In this document: one piece after another, positions 1-6,666 of the stretch
How positions within the stretch are numbered: the stretch's first letter is position 1
Layout of the letters: each line of letters opens with the position of its first letter
Assembly (NCBI GenBank): GCA_002774355.1
Contig: PEYN01000017.1
Span: forward strand, 1-33,374
Direction: 5' to 3'
DNA: 33,374 nt
Origin: Candidatus Marinimicrobia bacterium CG08_land_8_20_14_0_20_45_22
GTDB lineage: Bacteria > Fidelibacterota > UBA2242
Translations under genes and position numbers: made by a program
Notes under the pieces: generated by a model
Told to the model about the DNA's origin: nothing
What the model saw: only the letters and a program-made list of their open reading frames with translations
Databases searched by the model: none

Positions 1-752
1 ATAATGTTAATTCTATTCCCGAAATAATAGCGGCAGTTGTCGGATATGCTCAATCAAGAATGAGAAGAGACGGGATGTTCTTTCTAATCGATGTCGGTGC
101 TTCCACTGTCGATATTTCAATGTTTAATCTCTTTAAAAAAAAAGAGCAAGATAGAGTATACAGAATATTATGGGCTGATATAGGAGGATTTGGCGTTCTG
201 TCTAGGCATCTGAAAAGGTTGAAATCTCTACCTGACATTGAACAAGAAAGAATTCAAAAATTATTGCAGATTAAAGATTGCATGGACCCGATTCCAGATA
301 TTTTTGAATATATTCTAAGCGATGAAAAACCTCTCATTTCAAAGGCTGATAAAGAATTTCAATTTGACCTAAATAAATTAATTGCTGGAGTTATAACAAA
401 AGTAAAAAAAGATCAAAATCCACGCGCACAAGAATGGAAACAGGGAGTTCCAATATTTATTACTGGTGGAGGTTATGAAATAGAATATTACCGAAATACC
501 GTTATGAATAAATTTATTTATTTAGAAAATACTGGTATCAGCAGACCGGATTTTGTTGAAATACCTATACCTGTTGACTTGAAAATCGATTCCCAAGCTC
601 CTAATATTATTCGTAGATTTTCATCCGCATACGGACTAAGTTTTAGAGTTGAGGAGATTGGAGACATTAAAGGGGCATCATCAATTGAAGCAATAAGTAA
701 GATTGAAAAAAAGATTAGTTATTCTACATGGGATGATACTGAACCGGGTTGA
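1..752 (+). CDS. Hsp70/actin-like ATPase-fold protein, 3' part (5' end outside window)
   Basis: The reading frame is open from the left edge (frame of base 3) with no stop, so the gene begins upstream and about 249 C-terminal codons are visible. An internal ATG at base 60 is probably not the start, because conserved-looking sequence (IPEIIAAVVGYAQSR) precedes it. Two hallmarks of the Hsp70/actin/ParM ATPase fold can be read: a phosphate-2 type loop (DVGASTVDIS) and an adenosine-type glycine motif (FITGGGYEIEYY) roughly 110 residues later. The conserved-looking RRFSSAYGLSF stretch near the C-terminus is of a kind I associate with stand-alone Hsp70-like proteins in accessory or defence regions. 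The phosphate-1 loop would lie outside the window. It precedes a RhuM-Fic gene and an hsdM scar. Fold assignment is fairly confident; biological role is unknown. Confidence 0.6.
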   Translation, partial: NVNSIPEIIAAVVGYAQSRMRRDGMFFLIDVGASTVDISMFNLFKKKEQDRVYRILWADIGGFGVLSRHLKRLKSLPDIEQERIQKLLQIKDCMDPIPDIFEYILSDEKPLISKADKEFQFDLNKLIAGVITKVKKDQNPRAQEWKQGVPIFITGGGYEIEYYRNTVMNKFIYLENTGISRPDFVEIPIPVDLKIDSQAPNIIRRFSSAYGLSFRVEEIGDIKGASSIEAISKIEKKISYSTWDDTEPG

Positions 753-859
753 TTATGTAAGAAAACGACAGGAAAACTACTATAGAGGATAAGAGCGGAG
801 AAAAGGAGAACGAATTAATTTATTGCTTTACTGAGCTCAAAGTGAAAATCCGATCAACA

Positions 860-916
860 TTAACGCTTGTTTTGCACACAAATACGGTAAATGTTAAAGT
901 AAAATTGTTGCGTTAA
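860..916. repeat. 7-bp inverted repeat upstream of the RhuM-Fic gene
   Basis: TTAACGC at 860-866 and GCGTTAA at 910-916 are perfect reverse complements separated by 43 bases. They end just before the strong ribosome-binding site GAGGAG (921-926), which is 8 bases from the ATG at 935. The spacer is AT-rich. It could be an operator pair or a recombination remnant; a 7-bp match at this distance can also arise by chance. Confidence 0.25.
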
Positions 917-934
917 AAAAGAGGAGTTGAATAA

Positions 935-1945
935 ATGATAGAAACCAACGACAAAATCATTATTTACCAGCCGCCCGAAGGGTTGCCGGCGCTGGAAGTT
1001 CATCTCGAAGAAGAGACGGTCTGGTTGACACAAAAACAAATGGGCGATTTATTTGGGAAAAGTTATAAGACAATTTCACGACATATAAATAACATTTACC
1101 GTGAAAGCGAATTGGTCCGGAACTCAACTGTCTTGTTTTTTGAGACAGTTCAGACTGAAGGGGATCGAGAAGTTATCAGAAATCTTGAATACTTTAACCT
1201 GGATATGATTATCTCGGTTGGTTATAGGGTCAATTCAAGGCGCGGCACCCAATTCCGCATCTGGGCGACTAATGTTCTGAAACAGCATATCATTCAAGGC
1301 TATACGGTCAATGAAAAACGGTTACAGGAGGCGCGGGAAAATTTCCGGAGATTAAAAGACAGCGTTGAGATTTTCCAGCGGGTTGTGGAAAACCGGACAT
1401 TGACCGATACCGAAGCTAAGGGGATTGTACAAGTAATCCGGGATTATGCGCACGCCCTGGATATGTTGGATGGATATGATCGCCAGAATCTGACAATTCG
1501 GAATGTAAATCGGAATGAGCGTTATAAACTGGATTATGATAAGGCATGTTCAGCCTTACAGGATTTGATAGATATTGAATCCCGGAAACCGGAACGCGGC
1601 AATCTATATGGCAAAGAGCGCGGCAAGATTTTACATGGGATCATCGCTTCAGTATATCAGACTGTTGGCGGACAGGACGCTTACCCGAGCATTGAAGAAA
1701 AAGCCGCACATCTGCTCTATTTCCTGATTAAGAATCATCCTTTTATTGATGGTAATAAGCGCATTGCCGGAGCTCTGTTTCTCTGGTTTCTGGAACAGAA
1801 CCGCTGGCTTTATAATGCCGATGGTAGCAAACGGATTGCTGATAATGCTCTGACTGCACTCTGCCTGCTAGTTGCCCAAAGTGATCCGAAGGAAAAAGAC
1901 CTGATTGTTAAAGTGATCATCAACCTGATTAACAAGGATAATTAA
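935..1945 (+). CDS. RhuM-family protein with C-terminal Fic/Doc domain
   Basis: A 336-residue protein. The N-terminal part (about 1-190) matches the RhuM family pattern, with a helix-turn-helix-like stretch around WLTQKQMGDLFGKSYKTISR. The C-terminal part is a Fic/Doc domain whose core is HPFIDGNKRIAG, with the catalytic-type His at residue 268. Canonical AMPylating Fic proteins have HxFx(D/E)GNGRxxR; here Lys replaces the second Gly and the last Arg is absent, which is the Doc-like pattern. P1 Doc is a kinase of EF-Tu, so phosphotransfer is possible, but this is inference. The start is well set by GAGGAG 8 bases upstream. Such RhuM-Fic genes are often found inside type I restriction-modification loci, in agreement with the apparent hsdM remnant that begins 4 bases after this stop codon. 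No separate antitoxin gene is visible. Confidence 0.88.
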   Translation: MIETNDKIIIYQPPEGLPALEVHLEEETVWLTQKQMGDLFGKSYKTISRHINNIYRESELVRNSTVLFFETVQTEGDREVIRNLEYFNLDMIISVGYRVNSRRGTQFRIWATNVLKQHIIQGYTVNEKRLQEARENFRRLKDSVEIFQRVVENRTLTDTEAKGIVQVIRDYAHALDMLDGYDRQNLTIRNVNRNERYKLDYDKACSALQDLIDIESRKPERGNLYGKERGKILHGIIASVYQTVGGQDAYPSIEEKAAHLLYFLIKNHPFIDGNKRIAGALFLWFLEQNRWLYNADGSKRIADNALTALCLLVAQSDPKEKDLIVKVIINLINKDN

Positions 1946-1949
1946 TATT

Positions 1950-2050
1950 ATGACCGACGCTTCTTCATTAGTATCGAAACTCTGTAAGACGTCGACAATC
2001 TGCCAGAGCCGGATGAGATTGTAAATAAAATCGTCGCGATCCAGATAAAG
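1950..2050 (+). pseudogene. Probable deletion scar of a type I restriction methylase gene (hsdM)
   Basis: An ATG at 1950, 4 bases after the RhuM-Fic stop, opens a short frame reading MTDASSLVSKL. This resembles the usual N-terminus of HsdM N6-adenine methylases (typically ...SSLVSKLWNY...). The frame closes at 2022-2024. In another frame, 1991-2041 reads VDNLPEPDEIVNKIVAI, resembling the C-terminal end of HsdM (typically DNLPEPDxIAxEIV). The ends of one gene thus appear joined near 1983-1990 with about 500 central codons missing and the frame broken. Family resemblance is from memory of HsdM sequences; both fragments are short, so confidence is moderate. The position between a RhuM-Fic gene and a housekeeping gene fits a decayed restriction island. 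Confidence 0.5.
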
Positions 2051-2074
2051 CGATTGTTTTTAAGGCAAAACCAC

Positions 2075-3265
2075 TCATTCCGCCCGGCAGACGAGTCCCT
2101 TCAGGTAAGTCCCTTCGGGGAAAGCGAGCGCGGTCGGATGGTCGGGCGCCTGTGTGAGCCGTCTGATGATTTGCGCATTGCGTTTGGCGTCAAGAGCCGC
2201 GTCGGCGACGATCTTTTGAAATAGTTCCGGCGTCATCAGTCCTGAACAGGAAAATGTGAACAGAATGCCATTTTTCCGGAGAAGTTTGAACGCCAGCAGA
2301 TTGATGTCTTTGTAGCCGCGAGCGGCACGTTCGAGATTGCTTTTTGATTCGGCAAATTTAGGCGGATCAAGAACGATCAGATCGAACATTCGGTTGGCGT
2401 TCCGGTATTCGCGCAGGACTTGAAAAACGTCGCCGGCGACATTTTCAATCCGGTCGGTCGGCAATTCATTGCGTTTGGCATTTTCAAGACTGATTTCAAG
2501 CGCAGTCGCCGAGGCGTCAATGTTGGTAACATGCGCGGCGTCATTTTTGAGTGCGAATATTCCAAATCCACCGGTGTAAGAAAAGCAGTTCAACATTTCA
2601 ACATTCGATGAATATCTGCCAATAAGTTTTCGATTTTCGCGTTGATCCAAGTAGAAACCGGTTTTATGTCCGGTTTTCACATCGACGAGAAATTTCAGAC
2701 CGTTTTCCAGGATTTCGATGAGATCGGGCGGTTCGGCTCCGGCAAGAACACCGGCAACGAGCGGCAAACCTTCCTTTTCGCGGACTTCGACGTCCGAACG
2801 CTCATAGATTCCGGCATTGGGAATCAGCGTGTTCAGTTGTGCAATGATCTCATTTTTCCATTTTTCGGCTCCGGCGGTGAGAAATTGACAGACGAGAAAA
2901 CCGCCGTACTTATCGACGATTAATCCGGGCAAACCGTCGGATTCGGCGTTGACTAAACGAAAAGCCGTAGTTTCTGGATCGGCGAGGAAATCTTTACGGG
3001 AATCGATCGCGTGCTGAAGACGACCGGCGAAAAACCGTTCGTTAATTGGTTCGTCGGCATTAAATGTCCACATTCGGACGGTGATCTGTGACTGCGGGGA
3101 AAAAGCGCCGCGCCCCAGAAATCGTTTATCGGTTGAAAAAACATCAACGGTATCGCCGCTGACGGGCGAACCCGAAACGGAATGAATTGCGCCGGAAAAT
3201 ACCCATGGATGGAAACGCAGAAGCGACCGTTCGCGCCCCGTTTTTAAAATGACAGAAGTTTCCAA
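2075..3265 (-). CDS. rlmI: 23S rRNA (cytosine-C5) methyltransferase, RlmI type
   Basis: A 396-residue class I SAM-dependent methyltransferase that should place a 5-methyl group on a cytosine of 23S rRNA (C1962 in E. coli RlmI). The N-terminal 75 or so residues form a PUA RNA-binding domain beginning with LKTGRERSLLRFHPWVFSGA. The catalytic part shows KTGHKTGFYLDQREN, a SAM-binding region (NCFSYTGGFGIFAL), the motif IV block LDPPKF and the catalytic-cysteine motif FSCSG near residue 340. Length matches the family. The start codon appears to be TTG at 3265, since the conserved N-terminus begins immediately after it and no ATG is close. It lies 51 bases downstream of the antiporter gene on the same strand. 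The E. coli target site is assumed from the family. Confidence 0.9.
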   Translation of the reverse strand: METSVILKTGRERSLLRFHPWVFSGAIHSVSGSPVSGDTVDVFSTDKRFLGRGAFSPQSQITVRMWTFNADEPINERFFAGRLQHAIDSRKDFLADPETTAFRLVNAESDGLPGLIVDKYGGFLVCQFLTAGAEKWKNEIIAQLNTLIPNAGIYERSDVEVREKEGLPLVAGVLAGAEPPDLIEILENGLKFLVDVKTGHKTGFYLDQRENRKLIGRYSSNVEMLNCFSYTGGFGIFALKNDAAHVTNIDASATALEISLENAKRNELPTDRIENVAGDVFQVLREYRNANRMFDLIVLDPPKFAESKSNLERAARGYKDINLLAFKLLRKNGILFTFSCSGLMTPELFQKIVADAALDAKRNAQIIRRLTQAPDHPTALAFPEGTYLKGLVCRAE

Positions 3266-3316
3266 ATCTTTTCTCTTTGTATCTTTCCCCCAAAAACGGG
3301 GTTTAATCTTTCATAT

Positions 3317-4264
3317 TTATTTCGGCCAGAGATAGAATAGATAACCAGTGTAAACGAGTAGCAGAAGTGCGCCTTCCAATCGTTTAATTGTATAGCCTGT
3401 TCGCATCAGTGGGAGCAGGAGCACGGCGGTCATGATCATTACAAACATATCCGTCATTGCGATGCCGGTTCCGTCGATCGGATGAACCAGCGACGCGATT
3501 CCAACGATCGCCAGTAGGTTGAAAATATTCGACCCGACGATATTTCCAACCGCGATATCGGTTTCTTTACGAAAAGCGGCCACGATAGAAGTCGCCAGTT
3601 CCGGCAGACTCGTTCCGACCGAGACAATCGTCAACCCGATGACGGCTTCGCTGATACTGAGAATGCGCGCCATTCCAATGGCCCCTTTAACGAAAAAATG
3701 CGAGCCCAGAATCAACGCACCCAGACCTCCGGTGATGAAAAGGAAATCCATCGTCACGCTTCGCGTCGGTTTGGGAATGTCGTCTTCGTGGATAAATTCG
3801 ATTCCTTTTTGATATTGCTTTTTAGCGTAAATCAGGCTGAAAGTCGTGTAACCAACGATTCCCAGAAAGAGACTAAGTCCCTCCAAGCGTGTAACCTGAA
3901 AATCTAAAAAGATGATGAAGAACAGAACGGAAACACCGATCAGAATCGGCATATCGATGATAACGAGCTGACGGTGGATTTTCACCGGACAAATCAGCGC
4001 AGACAATCCCAAAATGACGGCGATGTTGAAAATATTCGAGCCGAGGACATTCCCAATGGATATCGCGCCGTGCATGTCGGTGGCGGCTTCGATAGAAACG
4101 ACTAATTCCGGGGCGCTGGTTCCAAAAGCGACAATAGTCAATCCGACGAAAAGCGGGCTGAGTCCCCAGCGGAGTGAAACCGAACTACCGCCTTTGACAA
4201 GACCTTCAGCCCCAATATAGAGCAACGCCACGCCAATAACTTGAAGCATGATGATCGTAAACAT
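3317..4264 (-). CDS. Na+/Ca2+ antiporter, CaCA family (YrbG-like)
   Basis: A 315-residue inner-membrane protein with about ten hydrophobic segments. It carries the two inverted alpha-repeats of the Ca2+/cation antiporter family: the first has GTSAPELVVS followed by GNVLGSNIFN, the second GTSLPELATS followed by GNIVGSNIFN. The acidic residues in the two GTSxPEL motifs are the ion-coordinating ones in this family. It probably expels Ca2+ (or another cation) in exchange for Na+ or H+. The ATG at 4264 is used; a second ATG five codons later is possible. It is followed on the same strand by rlmI; there is no evident functional link between them. Confidence 0.9.
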   Translation of the reverse strand: MFTIIMLQVIGVALLYIGAEGLVKGGSSVSLRWGLSPLFVGLTIVAFGTSAPELVVSIEAATDMHGAISIGNVLGSNIFNIAVILGLSALICPVKIHRQLVIIDMPILIGVSVLFFIIFLDFQVTRLEGLSLFLGIVGYTTFSLIYAKKQYQKGIEFIHEDDIPKPTRSVTMDFLFITGGLGALILGSHFFVKGAIGMARILSISEAVIGLTIVSVGTSLPELATSIVAAFRKETDIAVGNIVGSNIFNLLAIVGIASLVHPIDGTGIAMTDMFVMIMTAVLLLPLMRTGYTIKRLEGALLLLVYTGYLFYLWPK

Positions 4265-4339
4265 TTTATCTTAAAAATCCTTTCTTTCTAATATGAACTG
4301 TGTGAAGCAGTTGATTCGCTCTCGTCAGAATCAGTTTTT

Positions 4340-4612
4340 CTATTCGATCAAATGATATTTTCGAAATCCGAGTCCCAATTGTTCGGCATGTGCTAATTGC
4401 ACTGCCACAAAAAGTTTTGCACCGTTCGCGACGAATTCACTGGGTGAGATAATCTCGTCTAATCCCGCTTTTTTAAACAAGATTTTCAGGCGATTCTTCG
4501 TTCGGTCGATTGGTTCACCGCGGGTCATTTTCATGAAGTGAACTTTACTAACTAACATACTATTGACTTTCAAAATTCGTGGAAATTTAACGAAATATTC
4601 TTCGGATAACAT
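4340..4612 (-). CDS. Hypothetical small protein
   Basis: An unrecognised ORF of 90 codons from the ATG at 4612; a TTG at 4618 would add two residues. It lies upstream of the antiporter gene on the same strand, 75 bases away. The product is basic in the middle (RTKNRLKILFKKAG) and has an alanine-rich stretch near the end (KLFVAVQLAHAEQLGLG). No signal peptide, membrane segment or known motif is visible, and there is no good ribosome-binding site. It could be a real small gene, a remnant of a longer one, or a chance ORF. It fills the gap between the divergent antiporter and barrel-protein genes. Confidence 0.35.
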   Translation of the reverse strand: MLSEEYFVKFPRILKVNSMLVSKVHFMKMTRGEPIDRTKNRLKILFKKAGLDEIISPSEFVANGAKLFVAVQLAHAEQLGLGFRKYHLIE

Positions 4613-4770
4613 ATCCAAATTGGGTTGTCTTTAAAAAATACGTGTCTCGGATAATCGTCTCATTGAATATCCGCATGCCTTTTCTTAAAACCGCTTACCG
4701 CAAAAATCTTTTGGATTCTCGGATGATAATGTAAATTCAGCCGGAAATAGAGAGAAAAAGGTCAAGACCG

Positions 4771-5451
4771 ATGATGAGAACAAAAAAAATTAATTTGATA
4801 TACATGGTTCTTCTGACACTGTGTTTTGCTGGTCTGGCGGACGCACAAACTAAATTTGCGACGAAGGAAATTCACCGTCATTTTGCCGGACTAACTTTAA
4901 TCACAGCGGATCGCGGTTCCGGTGTGGGCGGATTTTACGAATGGATGTTTGGTACCTCGAACTGGATAACTATTCAAACCGATTTACTCATGGTTAAAGG
5001 CTCCGCTGATTATCCGATTTACGATTGGTATACGGGATATTATTACGAACGGACAGATAAACGCCGTCTTGTGCTCATGCCGATTTTTTTCGGATATAAA
5101 CGAATCTTGTTTGCGGATCAACTGGCAAATAATTTCCGACCATTTGTCGATTTTTCTGCTGGCCCGGTTGTGGCGTTCGATCCGCCGAACATTCCCGATT
5201 TCGTCGATAGGATGAAGCAAATCGATGTTGCTTATACCGGTGCGCTGAGAATTGGCGCGGGTGTCGATTTCGCGTACGGCCCGTCAGCGATCGTATCATT
5301 TTATTTTGGTTATGAAACGATTCGATTTTCAAAGCCGCTCGATCAGGCTGAGACTTACTACAATGAATCCAACGAGCTTGTCGTTCCGTACGCGGGTATG
5401 AAAAATTATAGCGGATTAATCGTAAAGATAGGATTTGGAAAAAAGTACTAA
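4771..5451 (+). CDS. Predicted outer-membrane beta-barrel protein, unknown function
   Basis: A 226-residue protein with a clear signal peptide: a basic start (MMRTKKIN), a hydrophobic core (LIYMVLLTLCFAGL) and a likely cut after ADA. The mature part alternates aromatic and small residues in strands ending in a glycine- and aromatic-rich C-terminus (SGLIVKIGFGKKY), as in small 8-10-strand outer-membrane barrels. Repeated Y/W/F pairs (YDWYTGYYYER) would fit membrane girdles. The exact family is not recognised. A purine-rich site AAAAAGG (4755-4761) is about 9 bases from the ATG, and a second ATG follows directly. The stop codon abuts the rsmE start with no spacer, so the two are probably cotranslated. 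Confidence 0.6.
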   Translation: MMRTKKINLIYMVLLTLCFAGLADAQTKFATKEIHRHFAGLTLITADRGSGVGGFYEWMFGTSNWITIQTDLLMVKGSADYPIYDWYTGYYYERTDKRRLVLMPIFFGYKRILFADQLANNFRPFVDFSAGPVVAFDPPNIPDFVDRMKQIDVAYTGALRIGAGVDFAYGPSAIVSFYFGYETIRFSKPLDQAETYYNESNELVVPYAGMKNYSGLIVKIGFGKKY

Positions 5452-6186
5452 ATGCATGATTTCCAATTCTATGTTCAGCCGGATGAAGTGCATGACCGGC
5501 ACGCCATTCTCAGAGGTGAAGAGCGCGACCATTGCTGTCGAGTTCTTCGGAAAAGAGTCGGCGACGTTATCTTACTTTTCGATGGAAATGGAAATCAATA
5601 TGAAGCCGAAATTTCCCTAATAAACAAAGACACAATCGAATGCTTGGTTCATCAGCAACGACCGAAACTGCGCCGAATCCTTCCTGAAATTCATCTTGGA
5701 ATTTGTCTTGTGAAAAATGCCGCATTGGACGAATTATTGACTACCGTTTCGGCGCTCGGCGTTCGTGCGATCCATCCGTTGATGACGCAACATTCGGTCA
5801 AGCAAAATGTCAACCCTGGACGGATGAGAAAAATCGTTTTAAATTCGGTCAAGCAGAGCGGATGTGGCTATTTACCGGAAGTCGGTGGACTTATCCGTCT
5901 GGCGGATTGGTTCAATATCGTGAAAGATTATGAGGTCAAACTCGTCGCCGAAAAGGATGATTCTCTTTCGTTGCCGGCGCTCGTTCCTCAACCGCATGAG
6001 ACCGATCGAATTGCGGCGCTAATCGGTCCGGAAGGCGGATTAAGCGGTGAAAAACTCGATCTTTGCCGAGCGGCGAGATTTTCGGCTGTCAATCTGTTCC
6101 CGTATCGGCTTCGGACGGAACTGGCTACGACGGTGATGATCTCTCAACTTTACCAATATTATTCACAGCAGAGAGGTTTGAAGTGA
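5452..6186 (+). CDS. rsmE: 16S rRNA m3U1498 methyltransferase, RsmE family
   Basis: A 244-residue SPOUT-class (knotted) methyltransferase expected to make N3-methyl-U1498 in 16S rRNA. The N-terminal PUA-like part has LRGEERDHCCRVLRKRVGD. The C-terminal knot has IGPEGGLS, the family SAM-binding signature, then a region usually written as GxRILRxETA which here reads LFPYRLRTELAT, so the glycine is absent and the Leu-Arg-Thr-Glu core is kept. KNAALDELLTTVSALGV also departs from the usual qKatELGV helix. Length is normal for the family. The ATG follows the preceding stop codon directly, and the end overlaps the start of the HIT gene (GTGA). Identity is good; activity may be altered by the substitutions. 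Confidence 0.85.
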   Translation: MHDFQFYVQPDEVHDRHAILRGEERDHCCRVLRKRVGDVILLFDGNGNQYEAEISLINKDTIECLVHQQRPKLRRILPEIHLGICLVKNAALDELLTTVSALGVRAIHPLMTQHSVKQNVNPGRMRKIVLNSVKQSGCGYLPEVGGLIRLADWFNIVKDYEVKLVAEKDDSLSLPALVPQPHETDRIAALIGPEGGLSGEKLDLCRAARFSAVNLFPYRLRTELATTVMISQLYQYYSQQRGLK

Positions 6187-6530
6187 ACGAAGATTGCATT
6201 TTTTGTAAAATTGCCTCCGGACAATTTGGGACGGAATTTTTATATGAATCGGACGAGATCGTTGCTTTTCGGGATATTCATCCGCGCGCGCCGATCCATT
6301 TTCTCGTCATCCCGAAGAAGCATATCCCGAAAGTCAGCGACGTCCAACCGGAAGACGAAGCGCTGATCGGGAAAATGGTTGCGGTTGCGAATATCGTTGC
6401 CAAGCAGGAAAAAATTTCTGAGTCCGGCTATCGGCTGGTTTTCAATTGTGGTCGCGATTCCGGCCAGGATGTTTTTCATATTCATCTGCACGTTCTCGGT
6501 GGAAGAAAATTAAACTGGCCGCCGGGATAG
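6183..6530 (+). CDS. HIT-family nucleotide hydrolase (HinT-like)
   Basis: A 115-residue histidine-triad protein expected to hydrolyse purine phosphoramidates such as AMP-lysine or aminoacyl-AMP. The catalytic histidine triad HIHLHVLGG lies near the C-terminus. The N-terminus carries DCIFCKIASG, whose two cysteines are common in bacterial HinT, followed by the FRDIHPRAPIHFLVIPKKHI strand. The start is the GTG at 6183, overlapping the rsmE stop codon as GTGA, with GAGAGG at 6171-6176 as its ribosome-binding site. A longer frame back to 6063 is open only because it runs through rsmE. It forms the end of the barrel-protein, rsmE, HIT unit. Confidence 0.92.
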   Translation: MNEDCIFCKIASGQFGTEFLYESDEIVAFRDIHPRAPIHFLVIPKKHIPKVSDVQPEDEALIGKMVAVANIVAKQEKISESGYRLVFNCGRDSGQDVFHIHLHVLGGRKLNWPPG

Positions 6531-6604
6531 ATCAAGATTACATCCCGTTGACGTCGGGAGAAAGTTAAATGTTGGAGGAACCAAAGCGTCATTGGAAAGA
6601 TTAA

Positions 6605-6661
6605 GTGAATGAAGATATGTTGTTTACGGAAAATCTGGACTTAAGCGCTACTAAAAGTTAG
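6605..6661 (+). other. Possible 18-codon leader ORF just before smc
   Basis: A GTG at 6605 preceded by GGAAAG opens 18 sense codons (beginning NEDMLFTENL after the initiator) and stops with TAG at 6659-6661, 5 bases before the smc ATG. Another 11-codon frame (ATG 6569, stop 6602-6604) ends directly in front of it. The smc start has no recognisable ribosome-binding site, so translation through this ORF could feed ribosomes to smc. This is an inference from spacing only; ORFs this short often occur by chance. Confidence 0.2.
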
Positions 6662-6666
6662 TCTGT

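Noticed and set aside
860-916. Integron attC-like site suggested by TAAC...GTTA arms
   Set aside because: The arms do not fit the RYYYAAC and GTTRRRY core sites, and no integrase or cassette array is visible.
2377-2923. ORFs overlapping the rlmI gene on both strands
   Set aside because: They lie wholly inside a well-supported methyltransferase gene and show no domain pattern; they are codon-bias shadows.
3288-3301. CCCC-AAAAAC-GGGG hairpin as a terminator between the antiporter and rlmI
   Set aside because: The stem is only four pairs and there is no T-run after it on the minus strand.
6063-6182. Longer N-terminus for the HIT protein
   Set aside because: The extension runs inside rsmE; the HinT-like N-terminus and a good ribosome-binding site fit the GTG at 6183.
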